Of a stretch of DNA of 64,000 nt, positions 19,101 through 27,860 are shown piece after piece. This stretch comes from a virus. Position numbers and translations under genes: made by a program. Position 1 is the first letter of the stretch; each line of letters begins with the position of its first letter. The notes beneath the pieces were generated by a model that had not been told where the DNA came from, ran no database searches, and worked only from the letters and a program-made list of their open reading frames with translations. The DNA is taken from positions 62,001-126,000 of the IMG/VR virus record IMGVR_UViG_3300028392_000029. One strand, 5' to 3'.

Positions 19101-22000
19101 ATATCAGTGGGCCCAATAATTCTAGCTTCAAAGATGCCGCCATCTCTAAACTCATCGGCAACTGCAACTGCACCTGTACCAGCACCACTAAATGTATAGG
19201 TTGCTGTTGAATAATTTTGTCCGGCATTAGAGAATTCTAATCTAAGAATTTTGTTATTTGCTTGGCCGGCAAAGGCTGCTTGAATTTGAGCTTGTTGGCT
19301 ACGATTATTAACTGTTGCGGCTAGCGGGACTTCGGTAGTGTCATATCCTTCAGCAACTGTTCCATATGTGCCATACGAACTATTACCGTTGGTAGCACGA
19401 ATTCTTCCACCGGCCTCTGCTAGATATCCAATATGTCCATAATAGTTAAACACTGATACTAGTTCTGTTAGTGCGCTAGGGCCTGTACACCATGCGCCAA
19501 TTCCATCGCTAATAACTGTGGTAAAATCGTTAGCCACGATTGATCGATTGCCACCGTTATGCAGTGTACCGTCAATCTTTACACCGGTACATCCGGTACC
19601 AAACATCGTAACGTTTTGCGCATAAGGAGATTTGCTGGTAATTTGTACACTAGTATCATTTGGTCCGGATCCGGGATCTAAACTAACAAATGCTCCGCCA
19701 GTTGGACGTGAAGTGAGATATTGATTAATTGGTGTAAGGCCGCCAGTCAATCCTTGTAAGGTCATATTTCTAATGCCTGTGCCGTTACGACAAAGGAACA
19801 TATTAGATCCTTCGTAGCCGGCTGCTGGTTGCACCACTGTACCGCGTAGTTCATCGCCGCATAGCGCAACACCTGCTGGAATACTGATTGGAAGAATTTC
19901 AGTATAAGTTCCAGTCTTAATAAAAATTGTAGCAGGTCCGATAACGTTTGCACAAGCATAACGGATGCTAGCCCAAGGTGTATTCACAGTTGTTCCACGA
20001 GTAGGTAAATCAATTCCACTCATAGCAACATAATATACAGCACCAATAATACCAAAATTATTCCAAGCCGGGGCAATATTTGTGTTATCAACTACACCAT
20101 TGGTAACTGCCGCAGTTGCACGAAGTAGTTGTCCTTGTGTACCTATTGGTATCGCTTTATTAGCAGTACCGTAAGTTGGTATATCGCCATAAGTCTGGAT
20201 AGCTACCCATTGGTCTCCAGCGGCGTATCTGTTCCAATAGATTGATGCATTTTGTATAGACCCGCCTGTGGTAAATCCTGTAGCTAATGTTTCAAAACTA
20301 GCTGTAGTATTAGTACAGGTTATTACTGTATATGTTCCGTTGTAAGCTGTTGGGGTTGTGTTTGATACAATGATTAAATTTCCTGGAGTATACGGGCTAT
20401 TAGCTTGTGTAGGGAAGGTAACTGTTCCCACACCGGTTACTGTTGGGGTAGCAGTGAAGGTTGTTCCAGATAATGTCAGTGTTCCAAAATTAATGTCAGC
20501 AGTACCAAGTGCTCCAAGATATGTTGATGCTAGTGCAATTGTTGTACCATCAATAATATTACCAATATAATAAGTACCAGCTGTTAATGCTCCTGCTCCT
20601 GTACCTGCTACTACAAAAGTTTCACCTATGTGTAGTCCTGTTGATGAACTAACTGTAACATTTACTCCACTGGTTGCAGTGATACTTCCTGTGCGAGTTG
20701 TTAATGCTCCAGTACCCAAAGCACCGGTGATCATCAACGACGTAAATGTATTATCGATTAACGGTGTATTACTTGTAGTTGCATTATGTAATTGTTTGCA
20801 AACATATGCTGTGCCATTGTAAGTAACAAGGTCGCCTGGAGCATATGATGTGGTCAATGCCCAGGTATTTCTCCACTGTACACCAGGAATTAATAATTGC
20901 CATGCCGATGTATCAGTGGGATCATTACCGGTGTTATCAGCAATTGCAACATAAAGTTGCCCATCACGACGTACAATCTCACCTACTTTATATCCCGGAG
21001 TTGGACTTGCTACATATTCACCTCTGATATTGTAACTCTTAGATAAAAGAGTCCAATCGGTTGCATCAGTTGACGGAATGTTACCTTGATTATTTGTAGT
21101 TGCGCTTACATACTGATATCCGCCGTACACTACAACATCGCCAACTACATATGATGCACTAACACTCCAAGTACTAGAAAATTCTAAACCAGGAACATAT
21201 ATTGAAAAATTTGTTGTGCTAAAAGTAGTAGTTGAAGTATGAGGAATGTTACAAAACCAAAGATCTGCACCGTACTTGACTATGTCGTTAAGTTTGTAAC
21301 GAGTCACTGATGCCCAGTTAGTTTTAAAATCTATACCACTATGTACTATAGTCCACTTGCTTTGATCAACTTCTAATCCAGACGATACAGATACATTGCT
21401 AGTGTGTCCAGTGACACACTTGTACACTATGCCGCCGTAACGGACTACATCACCTACTTTATATTGAACACTAGTCGACCAATCTGTTTTCCAATCTGAA
21501 CCGTAGCTGACCACAGCCCAGTTTGATTGATTTGCTTCTAGCGTAGCGCCTGTTTGGTGTCCGGTAAGGCAACGATATAACGTTGAGCCGTAGCGAACAA
21601 TGTCGCCCTTTTTAAATCTAGCACTGGCTGTCCAATTTTTAGACCATTCATCAGCTAGAGCGTATATAATCCAGTTTGCTTGATTTGCTTCAAGTCCTAG
21701 TAGTGCTGTTGCCGCAGAAGTGTGCCCAGCGGTACAAATATAAATTACACCACCGTAGGTAACATAATCGCCAATGTTGTATAGGGTACCTACAGCCCAA
21801 ACACCTTTCCATGTGTATCCATCAAACCATAAAGTCCAGTTGGCCGAATCTGTATAAAAATTTGCGCTGGCAGTGTTAGCCGATGTACACACATAGGATT
21901 TTCCACCGTAGTTTATTACATCGTCTTTAGCATACACTGTGCTGGTTGTCCAAACACCGCGCCATGTAAATCGTATTCTACTTATTTTAAAATCAGCCAT
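16112..22000 (-). CDS. Large modular tail fibre protein, paralog of the 4042-aa fibre
   Basis: 1962 aa. It has the same architecture as 3929-16057 in shorter form. Residues 1-390 carry about seven CBM5/12-like repeats (W....Y..(G/N)D.V.YGG..Y.C...HTS). The beta-helix-like region, about residues 675-900, has GTYTEILPISIPAGVALCGD, DELRGTVVQPA, NGTGIRNMTLQGLTG and NGNSSYGTYGTVAEG. Roughly residues 1315-1585 are propeller-like repeats (AFGNGTFVAIA, WGNGRFVAID, YGQGLFFAVA). The C-terminus has STDQDGNFKVGNLF and VVPTQKAVKAYL. It lacks most of the expanded low-complexity modules and the C.RD repeats of its paralog. A second host-contact fibre, or a shorter subunit of the same fibre, is the likely role. 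Confidence 0.8.
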   Translation of the reverse strand: MADFKISRIRFTWRGVWTTSTVYAKDDVINYGGKSYVCTSANTASANFYTDSANWTLWFDGYTWKGVWAVGTLYNIGDYVTYGGVIYICTAGHTSAATALLGLEANQANWIIYALADEWSKNWTASARFKKGDIVRYGSTLYRCLTGHQTGATLEANQSNWAVVSYGSDWKTDWSTSVQYKVGDVVRYGGIVYKCVTGHTSNVSVSSGLEVDQSKWTIVHSGIDFKTNWASVTRYKLNDIVKYGADLWFCNIPHTSTTTFSTTNFSIYVPGLEFSSTWSVSASYVVGDVVVYGGYQYVSATTNNQGNIPSTDATDWTLLSKSYNIRGEYVASPTPGYKVGEIVRRDGQLYVAIADNTGNDPTDTSAWQLLIPGVQWRNTWALTTSYAPGDLVTYNGTAYVCKQLHNATTSNTPLIDNTFTSLMITGALGTGALTTRTGSITATSGVNVTVSSSTGLHIGETFVVAGTGAGALTAGTYYIGNIIDGTTIALASTYLGALGTADINFGTLTLSGTTFTATPTVTGVGTVTFPTQANSPYTPGNLIIVSNTTPTAYNGTYTVITCTNTTASFETLATGFTTGGSIQNASIYWNRYAAGDQWVAIQTYGDIPTYGTANKAIPIGTQGQLLRATAAVTNGVVDNTNIAPAWNNFGIIGAVYYVAMSGIDLPTRGTTVNTPWASIRYACANVIGPATIFIKTGTYTEILPISIPAGVALCGDELRGTVVQPAAGYEGSNMFLCRNGTGIRNMTLQGLTGGLTPINQYLTSRPTGGAFVSLDPGSGPNDTSVQITSKSPYAQNVTMFGTGCTGVKIDGTLHNGGNRSIVANDFTTVISDGIGAWCTGPSALTELVSVFNYYGHIGYLAEAGGRIRATNGNSSYGTYGTVAEGYDTTEVPLAATVNNRSQQAQIQAAFAGQANNKILRLEFSNAGQNYSTATYTFSGAGTGAVAVADEFRDGGIFEARIIGPTDITAGGAGYLTAGNQAGGGTNTYVTLASNDQNLISTYFGMRLIITSGTGVGQYGYIQYYNSSTKAAYISRESFPQVTVTSTSNANNSVTCLSTSTLQVGQAIMFGPSTQTTSVTASSSVDNSLTLASVSGIFVGENIIFAVNPTFNTIFGGVSPGTSYFVYAINGSKIQISTALPTSLGGTGTILNISTYAGTANMLATAQGVIGTLGWGTPYWVLTNNTLTNQITLSATAPGTFTGTSNSTQTISGIASTVGIIVGGAVTGPGIQAGTTVLGTGISTVTLSQATLTSVTGTWTYAGVPVPVYTANGNSYIGAVGFDNILPGQPIAPALDTTTVYSIEPKVSFSSPGFTGTLQVLPSTSTWAAMIYALGTFVAIDQVSSVATSTDGKNWLAATVNPTALAAGTAWTSLAFGQGFFVAVAGGASSSNLTSISNTGASWSAGGTLPVAANWSACAFGNGTFVAIAYGSTYSATSTSGTSWANGGSLPTSRNWSSIAYGSIGTWVAVASGTANAAYSTNNGSLWTPCTLPASSTWISVTWGNGRFVAIDQTNQSAYSFDGITWTINALPSTQTWTAVTYGQGLFFAVAANTSTAATSQDGLYWTPQIMPTSAPWSAVAFGNPTSIAGAVTPIWTAIAGTASNTAASVLTGPTTIGRVIVANSKVSMVKIYEPGGGYATTPTVTIYDPNATLAVTTACRTATGVLGNPTFLNRGNGYQTSTTTVAVNGDGYADQLQSSQYLYVSGLSQSPTPGAAITISGNNNLYRVVVITPLGSGNYLFQIAAALTISLAPVHGTTISIRLKYSQCRITGHDFLYIGTGNKAQTNYPNVDPLTAASYKQIAENNSGRVFQTSTDQDGNFKVGNLFAVQQASGIVTISANQFSLAGLTKLVIGGLSAGANSVTITSFSTDTYFVANSDTVVPTQKAVKAYLARNIAGGGSNAQTGAVIAGTVGLGGSQKIYSSVGQQILMKATVNIKGPNAGINGMMLAHSLFANSFSANN

Positions 22001-22019
22001 TTCTTACCTCAATATTTGT

Positions 22020-22379
22020 TTATAAACCAGTAGGGTATGCGTACTTACTACCAATTCTAGCAACAAGATTACCTTGGCTATCAATATAATAATAAATGCT
22101 ACGATCATCCCATCGTAATTGTTCGTACTTTAAATTTGCATATGTTAGATTGTGATTAACATCTCTACCTTCTAAAAAATCTACGCCGGGTTGAAAGTCA
22201 GGATAATTGTCGCTGGCTCCACCGTTGTTGTTAATAGTTATACTGTCAGTTCTACTTAATTGATTCACACGAGCAAAATATAAATCGCCAGCATCAGTTC
22301 TACGTAATGCGTACATGTATCTAGGTTGATCACCTAACAGTTCTTCTTGTGATCTACCAAAAAAGTAATTATCAGCCAT
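22020..22379 (-). CDS. Small virion structural protein
   Basis: 119 aa, starting MADNYFFGRSQEELLGDQPR. It contains RRTDAGDLYFARVNQLS, PGVDFLEGRDV and YEQLRWDDRSIYYYIDSQGN. The FLEGRD/NLxYxQxRWD pattern is one I associate with short structural proteins near fibres in T4-like cyanophages. It lies 19 bp upstream of the 1962-aa fibre gene in the same transcript. It may connect the fibre to the virion. No catalytic motif is seen. Confidence 0.5.
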   Translation of the reverse strand: MADNYFFGRSQEELLGDQPRYMYALRRTDAGDLYFARVNQLSRTDSITINNNGGASDNYPDFQPGVDFLEGRDVNHNLTYANLKYEQLRWDDRSIYYYIDSQGNLVARIGSKYAYPTGL

Positions 22380-22390
22380 AATATTTGTCC

Positions 22391-22720
22391 TTATACAATT
22401 TCAGCGTAGCTTATAGTTGCGTCAATGCTAGTAGCAGTGTCGCTGGTTAAACTCATACTGCAACTACCAGCTAGAATCAATTTCTCACCGTTAGTAATAA
22501 CTTTGGCACTGGTATACGGATGAATAATCAGCGAGTTTATGTAGTTCACCGTTAGAGGTGTAGTATCAGTAATCGTCAGTGTACAACTTACATCATCATC
22601 TGTTGTATTAGACAAATTTATTCCAATAATAGTATATGTACTAGTATTAGGTGTAGTTAATAGTGCTGTAGGTGTAGTACCTAAGTCTTTTTTTACAGTT
22701 GTTCTAAAATATGTTGTCAT
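22391..22720 (-). CDS. Small beta-rich virion protein
   Basis: 109 aa. It begins MTTYFRTTVKKDLGTTPTAL, followed by YTIIGINLSNTTDDDVSCTL and a C-terminal LILAGSCSMSLTSDTATSID. The arrangement (T..iigl.laN......v.v.l......y......i..g........KlvL..gd.l......ds.d...S) is typical of small phage proteins and is also seen at 26540-26848. It is probably a small virion decorating or fibre-associated protein. Only 4 bp separate it from the preceding fibre gene, so the two are co-translated from one message. Confidence 0.5.
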   Translation of the reverse strand: MTTYFRTTVKKDLGTTPTALLTTPNTSTYTIIGINLSNTTDDDVSCTLTITDTTPLTVNYINSLIIHPYTSAKVITNGEKLILAGSCSMSLTSDTATSIDATISYAEIV

Positions 22721-22724
22721 GCTT

Positions 22725-24242
22725 TTATCCGAAAGTTATTGCTGCCGCAAATCCAATATCGTTAGCTTGCAGTGCATTAACACCGCTACTGCTACCAGCA
22801 ACAGATATCCAAGCTGACCCAGTCCATACTTCAACTAATTGAAGGTCGCTATTGTAGCGAATCATTCCAAGCTCAGAGTATGCTTGTAGAGGTCGGCTAC
22901 TACTTCCGCCAGTTGGAATTACTACACCATAGGTACCTGTGATTTTAGTATAACCGGTACCACTACCAGTGGCAGTCATTGCTGTTGCTGAAACTATTTG
23001 GCTGGGGTTCACATAGTATGTTCCGTTACCCCCGGTGCCTGTTGCTGGAGCAGTGATATAGGTCCCAGCGGTAACTGTATTTCCTGCTAGGATCATTCCA
23101 GTTACTATTGGCACTGAACCGGTAAAATTTGTTGCTGTTAAAATAATAGGGGTAGCGGTTACTGTTGTTCCCGATACTACCTGTGATGGAAATATTGTCC
23201 AAGTACTGGCAATGCTTGTGCCGGATCCTGTTAAGTTAGATACAATATATGTTCCAGCGGCAATTTGATTTCCCGTAATTACATATCCGGCTACTATACC
23301 TAATCCAGTTGGTGTGCTAGTAACACTTAATGTTGATCCGTTGATATTTCCTTGAAATGTGACTGCTGTTCCTAAACTAATTTCGCCAGTAAATGTTGCA
23401 ACTACCGAAGCAGTTCCGATAGTAGTAACAGCATTTGGGACTGTGTTGGTAATTGCACTATTATAAAATCGTAAATTGCCAGTTTGTAAACCGTAATTGT
23501 TACTAGTAGTAAAATTAATATCTGTATTAGGAGTATATGTACTAATCGTATTACCACTAATATCTAAATTAGCAGTTTTAATATCTGTAGCTGTTAGGTT
23601 AGTTACTGTGATATTTGTAAAATTAGCAGTATTAACATACAAGTTGTTCCACTGTAAATTACTCGAACCTAGATTATATGTACCAGTGGCCGCTGGTAAA
23701 ATATCGCTGTTAACTTCACCAGTGAATGTAATAGTGTCAGTTGTTTGATTACCTAAGGTGATATTTCCACTAGAGCCACCATCTGCACTGATATTACCAG
23801 TAACATGTAAATCACCATTGACCGTTGTATTGGCATTTATATTAATACTACCTGTGCCAGTAGTACTAATATTAATGTCAGTGTTTGTGCCCAAGCTGGC
23901 AATAGTGTTGCCAGTAATATTTAATTGTGTGCCAATAGACAAGCTACCCTGATAAACTACAGGATTAACTCCGCTTGGTAATAAATTAATTGTTGAACTT
24001 GAGCTACTAAGTGTATTGCTAGTTAAGGTAAAAGTAGCAATGTTAGATTGATTAGAAACGTATAAGTTTGTCGAGCGTGTTGTACCATTGACATCTAAGT
24101 CATAAGCCGGCGATGCTGTATTAATTCCAACACGGCCATTAACTACATCAAGATAGAGAAGGCTCGTCTCAAAAGCTAAATTCTGCCCGTTGCGGAGCAG
24201 ATTGTCTTTTAAGAGCGGCCCTGAAATTCGACCAACAGCCAT
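22725..24242 (-). CDS. Tail fibre protein (GPLLxDNLLRNG family)
   Basis: 505 aa. The N-terminus MAVGRISGPLLKDNLLRNGQ and the following LLYLDVVNGRVGIN..SPAYDLDVNG are characteristic of fibre proteins in T4-like cyanophage relatives. The middle is a beta-repeat region (NISG.I..DG....I.LGNQTTDTITF). Around residues 300-410 are two copies of a module with AGTYIxxxxxGxG....(T)xY/WTVxxSQ that also occurs many times in the giant fibre genes. The C-terminus, RPLQAYSELGMIRYNSDLQL..VWTGSAW, resembles the fibre end motif that places a trimer tip. Paralog of 24387-25475. Confidence 0.7.
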   Translation of the reverse strand: MAVGRISGPLLKDNLLRNGQNLAFETSLLYLDVVNGRVGINTASPAYDLDVNGTTRSTNLYVSNQSNIATFTLTSNTLSSSSSTINLLPSGVNPVVYQGSLSIGTQLNITGNTIASLGTNTDINISTTGTGSININANTTVNGDLHVTGNISADGGSSGNITLGNQTTDTITFTGEVNSDILPAATGTYNLGSSNLQWNNLYVNTANFTNITVTNLTATDIKTANLDISGNTISTYTPNTDINFTTSNNYGLQTGNLRFYNSAITNTVPNAVTTIGTASVVATFTGEISLGTAVTFQGNINGSTLSVTSTPTGLGIVAGYVITGNQIAAGTYIVSNLTGSGTSIASTWTIFPSQVVSGTTVTATPIILTATNFTGSVPIVTGMILAGNTVTAGTYITAPATGTGGNGTYYVNPSQIVSATAMTATGSGTGYTKITGTYGVVIPTGGSSSRPLQAYSELGMIRYNSDLQLVEVWTGSAWISVAGSSSGVNALQANDIGFAAAITFG

Positions 24243-24386
24243 GAATGCTCCCTTATACCCCGTGTTTCACGGTTAACCACTTTTTCATCCCTTAGTAAAT
24301 AAGGGCTCTTTGCGGGTTTACCACAGTCGAACCATACAAGAAATGGTCATTTCTTGTAATCAAAAGTATTTATCGTATTTTGGATA
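24243..24386 (-). promoter_or_regulatory. Intergenic leader with hairpins and late promoter
   Basis: 144 bp between two paralogous fibre genes. It holds a perfect 10-bp inverted repeat ACAAGAAATG/CATTTCTTGT (24336-24357, 2-base spacer), a CCCTTA/TAAGGG hairpin around 24290-24305, and a small CGTG/CACG hairpin near 24265. The minus-strand box GATAAATA at 24367-24374 differs by one base from the late consensus and would start a leader of about 115 bases containing all three hairpins before the ATG at 24242. None has a T-run that would make it an obvious terminator. Confidence 0.5.
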
Positions 24387-25475
24387 TTACCCGAAGATCA
24401 GGGACATTTCATTCATAATATCAGTAACATCAACTTCGGCTAGTACAGGACTTGTACCAATTGCTGGTATCCATCCTAAGGTACCATCATACACTTCAGT
24501 TTGAGAAATTGTAGAATTGTATCTGGTAGCGCCTACTTCTGGAGAACCTGGTCTCCCTGATGCTCCTGTAGAAGTTCCTACAGGAAGTACAACTCCGTTA
24601 GACCCTGTAAATTTTAAATAACCATTAGCAATATTGTTAAATGTCAGTGTTGAATTTGCAGAACTGCTATACAGCATAGTCAAAGTATTGCCATTAAATT
24701 TAAAATTATTATTTAAAATAACGCTACCGCTAGACGCTGATAAGATAGTATCAGCACTGGCATTACTGATAGTGTTTCCATTAAATAGAATATTTCCGCC
24801 AGTAATATTTGTTGGATTTAAAGAACTAACAGCAAGTGTTCCTCCTAATCCTCCTAAAATATTAACACCGTAAATATTTTTCCAACGTAGGCTATTAGAT
24901 CCTAGACTATAGGTATTTGTTGTAATGGGTAAAATATTACTATTAACTTCTGCTGTAATTGTAATAGTGTCAGTAGTTTGATTACCAAGTGTAATGTTAC
25001 CGTCAAGGGTGATATTACCGGTAGCGTGTAGGTCTCCAGTAACAGTAGTATTATTGTTTAGGTAAACATTGCCAGCGCCAATGGGACTAATTGAAATATT
25101 ATCGTTATTAATATAATCAACTATTGTGTTTCCACTAAGTGTTAATTTGTTAGTTTTAATAACAGGCGCAGTAATTGTTGGATTACTAGCCTGATTAGGA
25201 CTAATAGTAATTCCGCTAATAATATTTTGTATTTGATTAGTAGTAAACTCTAAATTTCCAAACTGTCCTAGAGTAGTAACATTTAAAGTCGGAGTGTTTA
25301 TTGCTCCAGCTGTTCCTGCAACGTTTAGATTTGATGTCGGACTAGAGGTACCAATGCCAACGTACTTGCCTGTAACATTTAAGTATAATAACTTAGTGTC
25401 AACAGCAAGATCAGAACCGTTACGTAGTAGATTATCTGCTAGTAACGGGCCGCCAATTCTTCCTATTTGAGCCAT
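24387..25475 (-). CDS. Tail fibre protein (GPLLxDNLLRNG family), second copy
   Basis: 362 aa. It shares the N-terminal pattern IGRIGGPLLADNLLRNGSDL and LLYLNVTGKYVGIGTSSPTS with 22725-24242, and then N(I/T)T.TGDLHATGNI..DG.ITLGNQTTDTIT. It also shares the C-terminal GSNGVVLPVGT...RPGSPEVGATRYNST. It is a shorter version without the AGTYI modules. Most likely a fibre subunit; two such paralogs side by side may form different segments of one fibre or alternative fibres. Confidence 0.7.
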   Translation of the reverse strand: MAQIGRIGGPLLADNLLRNGSDLAVDTKLLYLNVTGKYVGIGTSSPTSNLNVAGTAGAINTPTLNVTTLGQFGNLEFTTNQIQNIISGITISPNQASNPTITAPVIKTNKLTLSGNTIVDYINNDNISISPIGAGNVYLNNNTTVTGDLHATGNITLDGNITLGNQTTDTITITAEVNSNILPITTNTYSLGSNSLRWKNIYGVNILGGLGGTLAVSSLNPTNITGGNILFNGNTISNASADTILSASSGSVILNNNFKFNGNTLTMLYSSSANSTLTFNNIANGYLKFTGSNGVVLPVGTSTGASGRPGSPEVGATRYNSTISQTEVYDGTLGWIPAIGTSPVLAEVDVTDIMNEMSLIFG

Positions 25476-25484
25476 GCTAGCTCC

Positions 25485-26540
25485 TTATTGGTCAAAACCT
25501 AATAGCGCAATAACTACCTTGCCATAAGGCACCGGCGTACTAAATTTTAAGTAATAACTGTTGTTTGAAATTGATTGGCTAGCTTCAGCAATCGTTATAG
25601 CAGTATTAACTGCAATAGTTCCAGTTGGTACATGATTCATAGAAATACTAGTCAATGCTCCTGTGTTTGGATCAGTTATTGCAGAACCAGTAAGAAGGGC
25701 CCCGCTATAGATATTAGATCCGCTAACAGTTGCGCCAGTAAGAGGTACAGATGGGAATACCGCAGGAGTGCTACCACTTGCAGTAACTGATCCTCCGTTT
25801 TGATATGTTCCCGGATTAGTTGTTAGTGCGTAAGTAACTGTAGTTGCTGTTGAACCAGTGACTGTAAATACCCCGTTAAATGCACTTGATGCTTGTCCAG
25901 TAGATAAAATACCTTCAACTGTTATTGTTGCACCAATTGCAAATCCAGGTTGTGAAGACGTAGTATTTGACATTGTAACCGTAGCAACATTACTAGTCCA
26001 ACTTGCCGTGGTTACATTTAAACTTGTGTTAAAATATAATATTGCCGAACCTGTGCTAGCGGCTACGCTAAGAGATCCGGTATATGTTTCTGTCGGCAAT
26101 GTAGGATTTTGCACTACTGTATAGTTAAGGCTACTAAGTTGAATAACGTTTTCAACTACAACAATAATGTTTTGTCCGCCAAATGTTGAGTTTGTACTAT
26201 CTACATTTGTTGGGTTATAGGCGGAGTTTAAAGGACCAAAATATGTGTTATTGCTATCACCTGCACCTAAATTCTGTTGTACAATTGTTCCAGATTCTTT
26301 AAATCTTAAACTGCGCCATTTACTACTTTGATAAATTTCCAGTTGTCCACCAGCTGTTATGTCAGTGTTATATCGTACCATTCCGTTTACTGGATTGGCC
26401 GGACGTTGGGCAGTAGTACCAGTTGGTACTATTACATTATTAGTGCTTCCCAAAGTTACCTGACCCGTGGCGGTATTGGCGGATACATCAAATCCTGTAA
26501 CTGCCCTACGATTAAGGTTAACTTGTTTTAAGAATCTCAT
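25485..26540 (-). CDS. Virion structural / fibre-associated protein
   Basis: 351 aa. N-terminal MRFLKQVNLNRRAVTGFDVS is followed by GTTAQRPANPVNGMVRYNTD and LEIYQSSKWRSLRFKE, a fibre-type tip motif, here in the N-terminal third. The segment YFGPLN......P.......GGQNIIVVVENVIQL...NY.VVQNP is known to me from cyanophage structural proteins. Residues about 190-260 hold a module AFNGVFTVTGSTATTVTYAL...PGTYQNGGSV that recurs in the 1962-aa fibre (AYNGTYTVITC...). Its stop/start overlap (TAATG) with 26540-26848 implies translational coupling. Confidence 0.6.
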   Translation of the reverse strand: MRFLKQVNLNRRAVTGFDVSANTATGQVTLGSTNNVIVPTGTTAQRPANPVNGMVRYNTDITAGGQLEIYQSSKWRSLRFKESGTIVQQNLGAGDSNNTYFGPLNSAYNPTNVDSTNSTFGGQNIIVVVENVIQLSSLNYTVVQNPTLPTETYTGSLSVAASTGSAILYFNTSLNVTTASWTSNVATVTMSNTTSSQPGFAIGATITVEGILSTGQASSAFNGVFTVTGSTATTVTYALTTNPGTYQNGGSVTASGSTPAVFPSVPLTGATVSGSNIYSGALLTGSAITDPNTGALTSISMNHVPTGTIAVNTAITIAEASQSISNNSYYLKFSTPVPYGKVVIALLGFDQ

Positions 26541-26848
26541 TATACCGCCAATGTGCTAATTGTAAAAGATAACATCGAGCCTACACTGGCCACTGCTACA
26601 ATGCTATCTCCGTTTGCTAGTACTAATTTTTCTTGATCTAAACTTAATGTTTCCCCGCCTACGATTGGCAGTTGATAAACTATTGTTGTGTTATTTCCTG
26701 CACTGCTGCCGCTAGGGATTGCATACAGTGTAAGATTACTAGTAGTTGCTCCGTAATTACACACAATCATAGCAGTAATAGCATTGTTACCTGTACTGGT
26801 ATAAACTGTGGTATTGGTTATTGCAACTAGGGTATTTGAAATTGCCAT
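26540..26848 (-). CDS. Small beta-rich virion protein
   Basis: 102 aa, MAISNTLVAITNTTVYTSTG start, with AITAMIVCNYGATTSNLTLY and LPIVGGETLSLDQEKLVLAN. It is the same general small-protein type as 22391-22720 and 3594-3914 (iCN...... L.LyaiP.G......t.iy.lpI..gEt..l..EKlvL..GDsI.a). It is translated just ahead of, and overlapping, the structural gene at 25485-26540. It is probably a structural decoration with no enzyme motif. Confidence 0.5.
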   Translation of the reverse strand: MAISNTLVAITNTTVYTSTGNNAITAMIVCNYGATTSNLTLYAIPSGSSAGNNTTIVYQLPIVGGETLSLDQEKLVLANGDSIVAVASVGSMLSFTISTLAV

Positions 26849-26857
26849 GTTCTTTCC

Positions 26858-27820
26858 TTATAGTAAAATACTCAAGAGTACTGCACGATTCTTACTGACA
26901 AGTTCGTCTTGAGTAGTTACATTTGATATATATAGTCCTGTATTACCCGGGCCAGCAGTCGCTTTGGAATACAATTTTGTTCGACCGGCTTGTTGGCTCG
27001 GTGTACTGCTTTGATCATCTAAATTTAATATCGCATTTACTTCAACGTTATTGTTGGCAGCGGCAAACACTAGATTTTGCGAAATTGAATTGTTAGTAAT
27101 AGTGTCACCAAAGAAATTCAAATCGCTAATATTCATACCGACTGCTGACACAGTAACAATAGTATTGCCACCAACATACATATTAATACTAGAACTAAAT
27201 GCTTGTACCTTACTGTATTCTGAACCAAAAACTGCATTTTGCGGAGTATATAATCTGTCAACTGTAGCAATACCATTGCTGGCAGCTACGTAATTGTACA
27301 AATATTTTCTGTTGAGAATATGATTATCTCTGGTAACTTTTGTTTCGTAGCTTGTTGAATTTGCAATTAACAATGCATAATTACTGTTCTGCATGTCAAA
27401 AGCAAAATCAGTTGTGCCGTCTGTGGCAATAGTTCTAAGTTGTAATCCTGATAGTTGTCCATCGATAGTCTTTAGTACAAATGCTCCGTTAACTTGACTG
27501 CTGTTTACAGGATTAAAATAAGGAACTTGTTCGTTGAATAAAAACTGAGCAGAGCTTCGACTACCTCGCAATATTTCAATACCGGCTTGGTAACTTTTTG
27601 TGCTACTAATACCAGCTCCAGTTTGCCCATAGTTTAACTGAAGTATATTATCTTTAATTTGAGTGTCAACGCTTTCTATATAAGAAGTAGTGCCTTGAAC
27701 ATCTAGATTGCCAATAACAGTAACAGTGCCTGTGGTACTTTGTGTATCCAGTATGATATTGCCACCAGATTGTACTTGGAGTTTGTAATCACCGTTACTG
27801 ACTTTTAATATTCTTGACAT
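26858..27820 (-). CDS. Tail fibre-like structural protein
   Basis: 320 aa. The N-terminus, MSRILKVSNGDYKLQVQSGG then TVTVIGNLDVQGTTSYIESV and QIKDNILQLNYGQ, is a recognised fibre N-terminal domain in T4-like cyanophage relatives (TG.V.V.GNL.V.G.tt.i.s......DNil.LN.G). The rest is beta-rich with VNGAFVLKT and a C-terminal STPSQQAGRTKLYSKATAGPG...YISN. A probable fibre or whisker subunit. The gene follows a 12-bp GC-rich hairpin and an AAGGA ribosome site. Confidence 0.65.
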   Translation of the reverse strand: MSRILKVSNGDYKLQVQSGGNIILDTQSTTGTVTVIGNLDVQGTTSYIESVDTQIKDNILQLNYGQTGAGISSTKSYQAGIEILRGSRSSAQFLFNEQVPYFNPVNSSQVNGAFVLKTIDGQLSGLQLRTIATDGTTDFAFDMQNSNYALLIANSTSYETKVTRDNHILNRKYLYNYVAASNGIATVDRLYTPQNAVFGSEYSKVQAFSSSINMYVGGNTIVTVSAVGMNISDLNFFGDTITNNSISQNLVFAAANNNVEVNAILNLDDQSSTPSQQAGRTKLYSKATAGPGNTGLYISNVTTQDELVSKNRAVLLSILL

Positions 27821-27836
27821 TCTATATCCTTAAGTT

Positions 27837-27852
27837 GGGGACCTAAGTCCCC
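27837..27852 (-). other. Hairpin GGGGAC/GTCCCC between fibre genes
   Basis: Perfect 6-bp GC-rich stem with a 4-base loop in the 40-bp gap between two genes on the minus strand. There is no T-run after it on either strand, so it is a weak terminator at best. It may act as an RNA-processing or stability element before the AAGGA ribosome site of the next gene. Confidence 0.4.
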
Positions 27853-27860
27853 GTTCCTAA

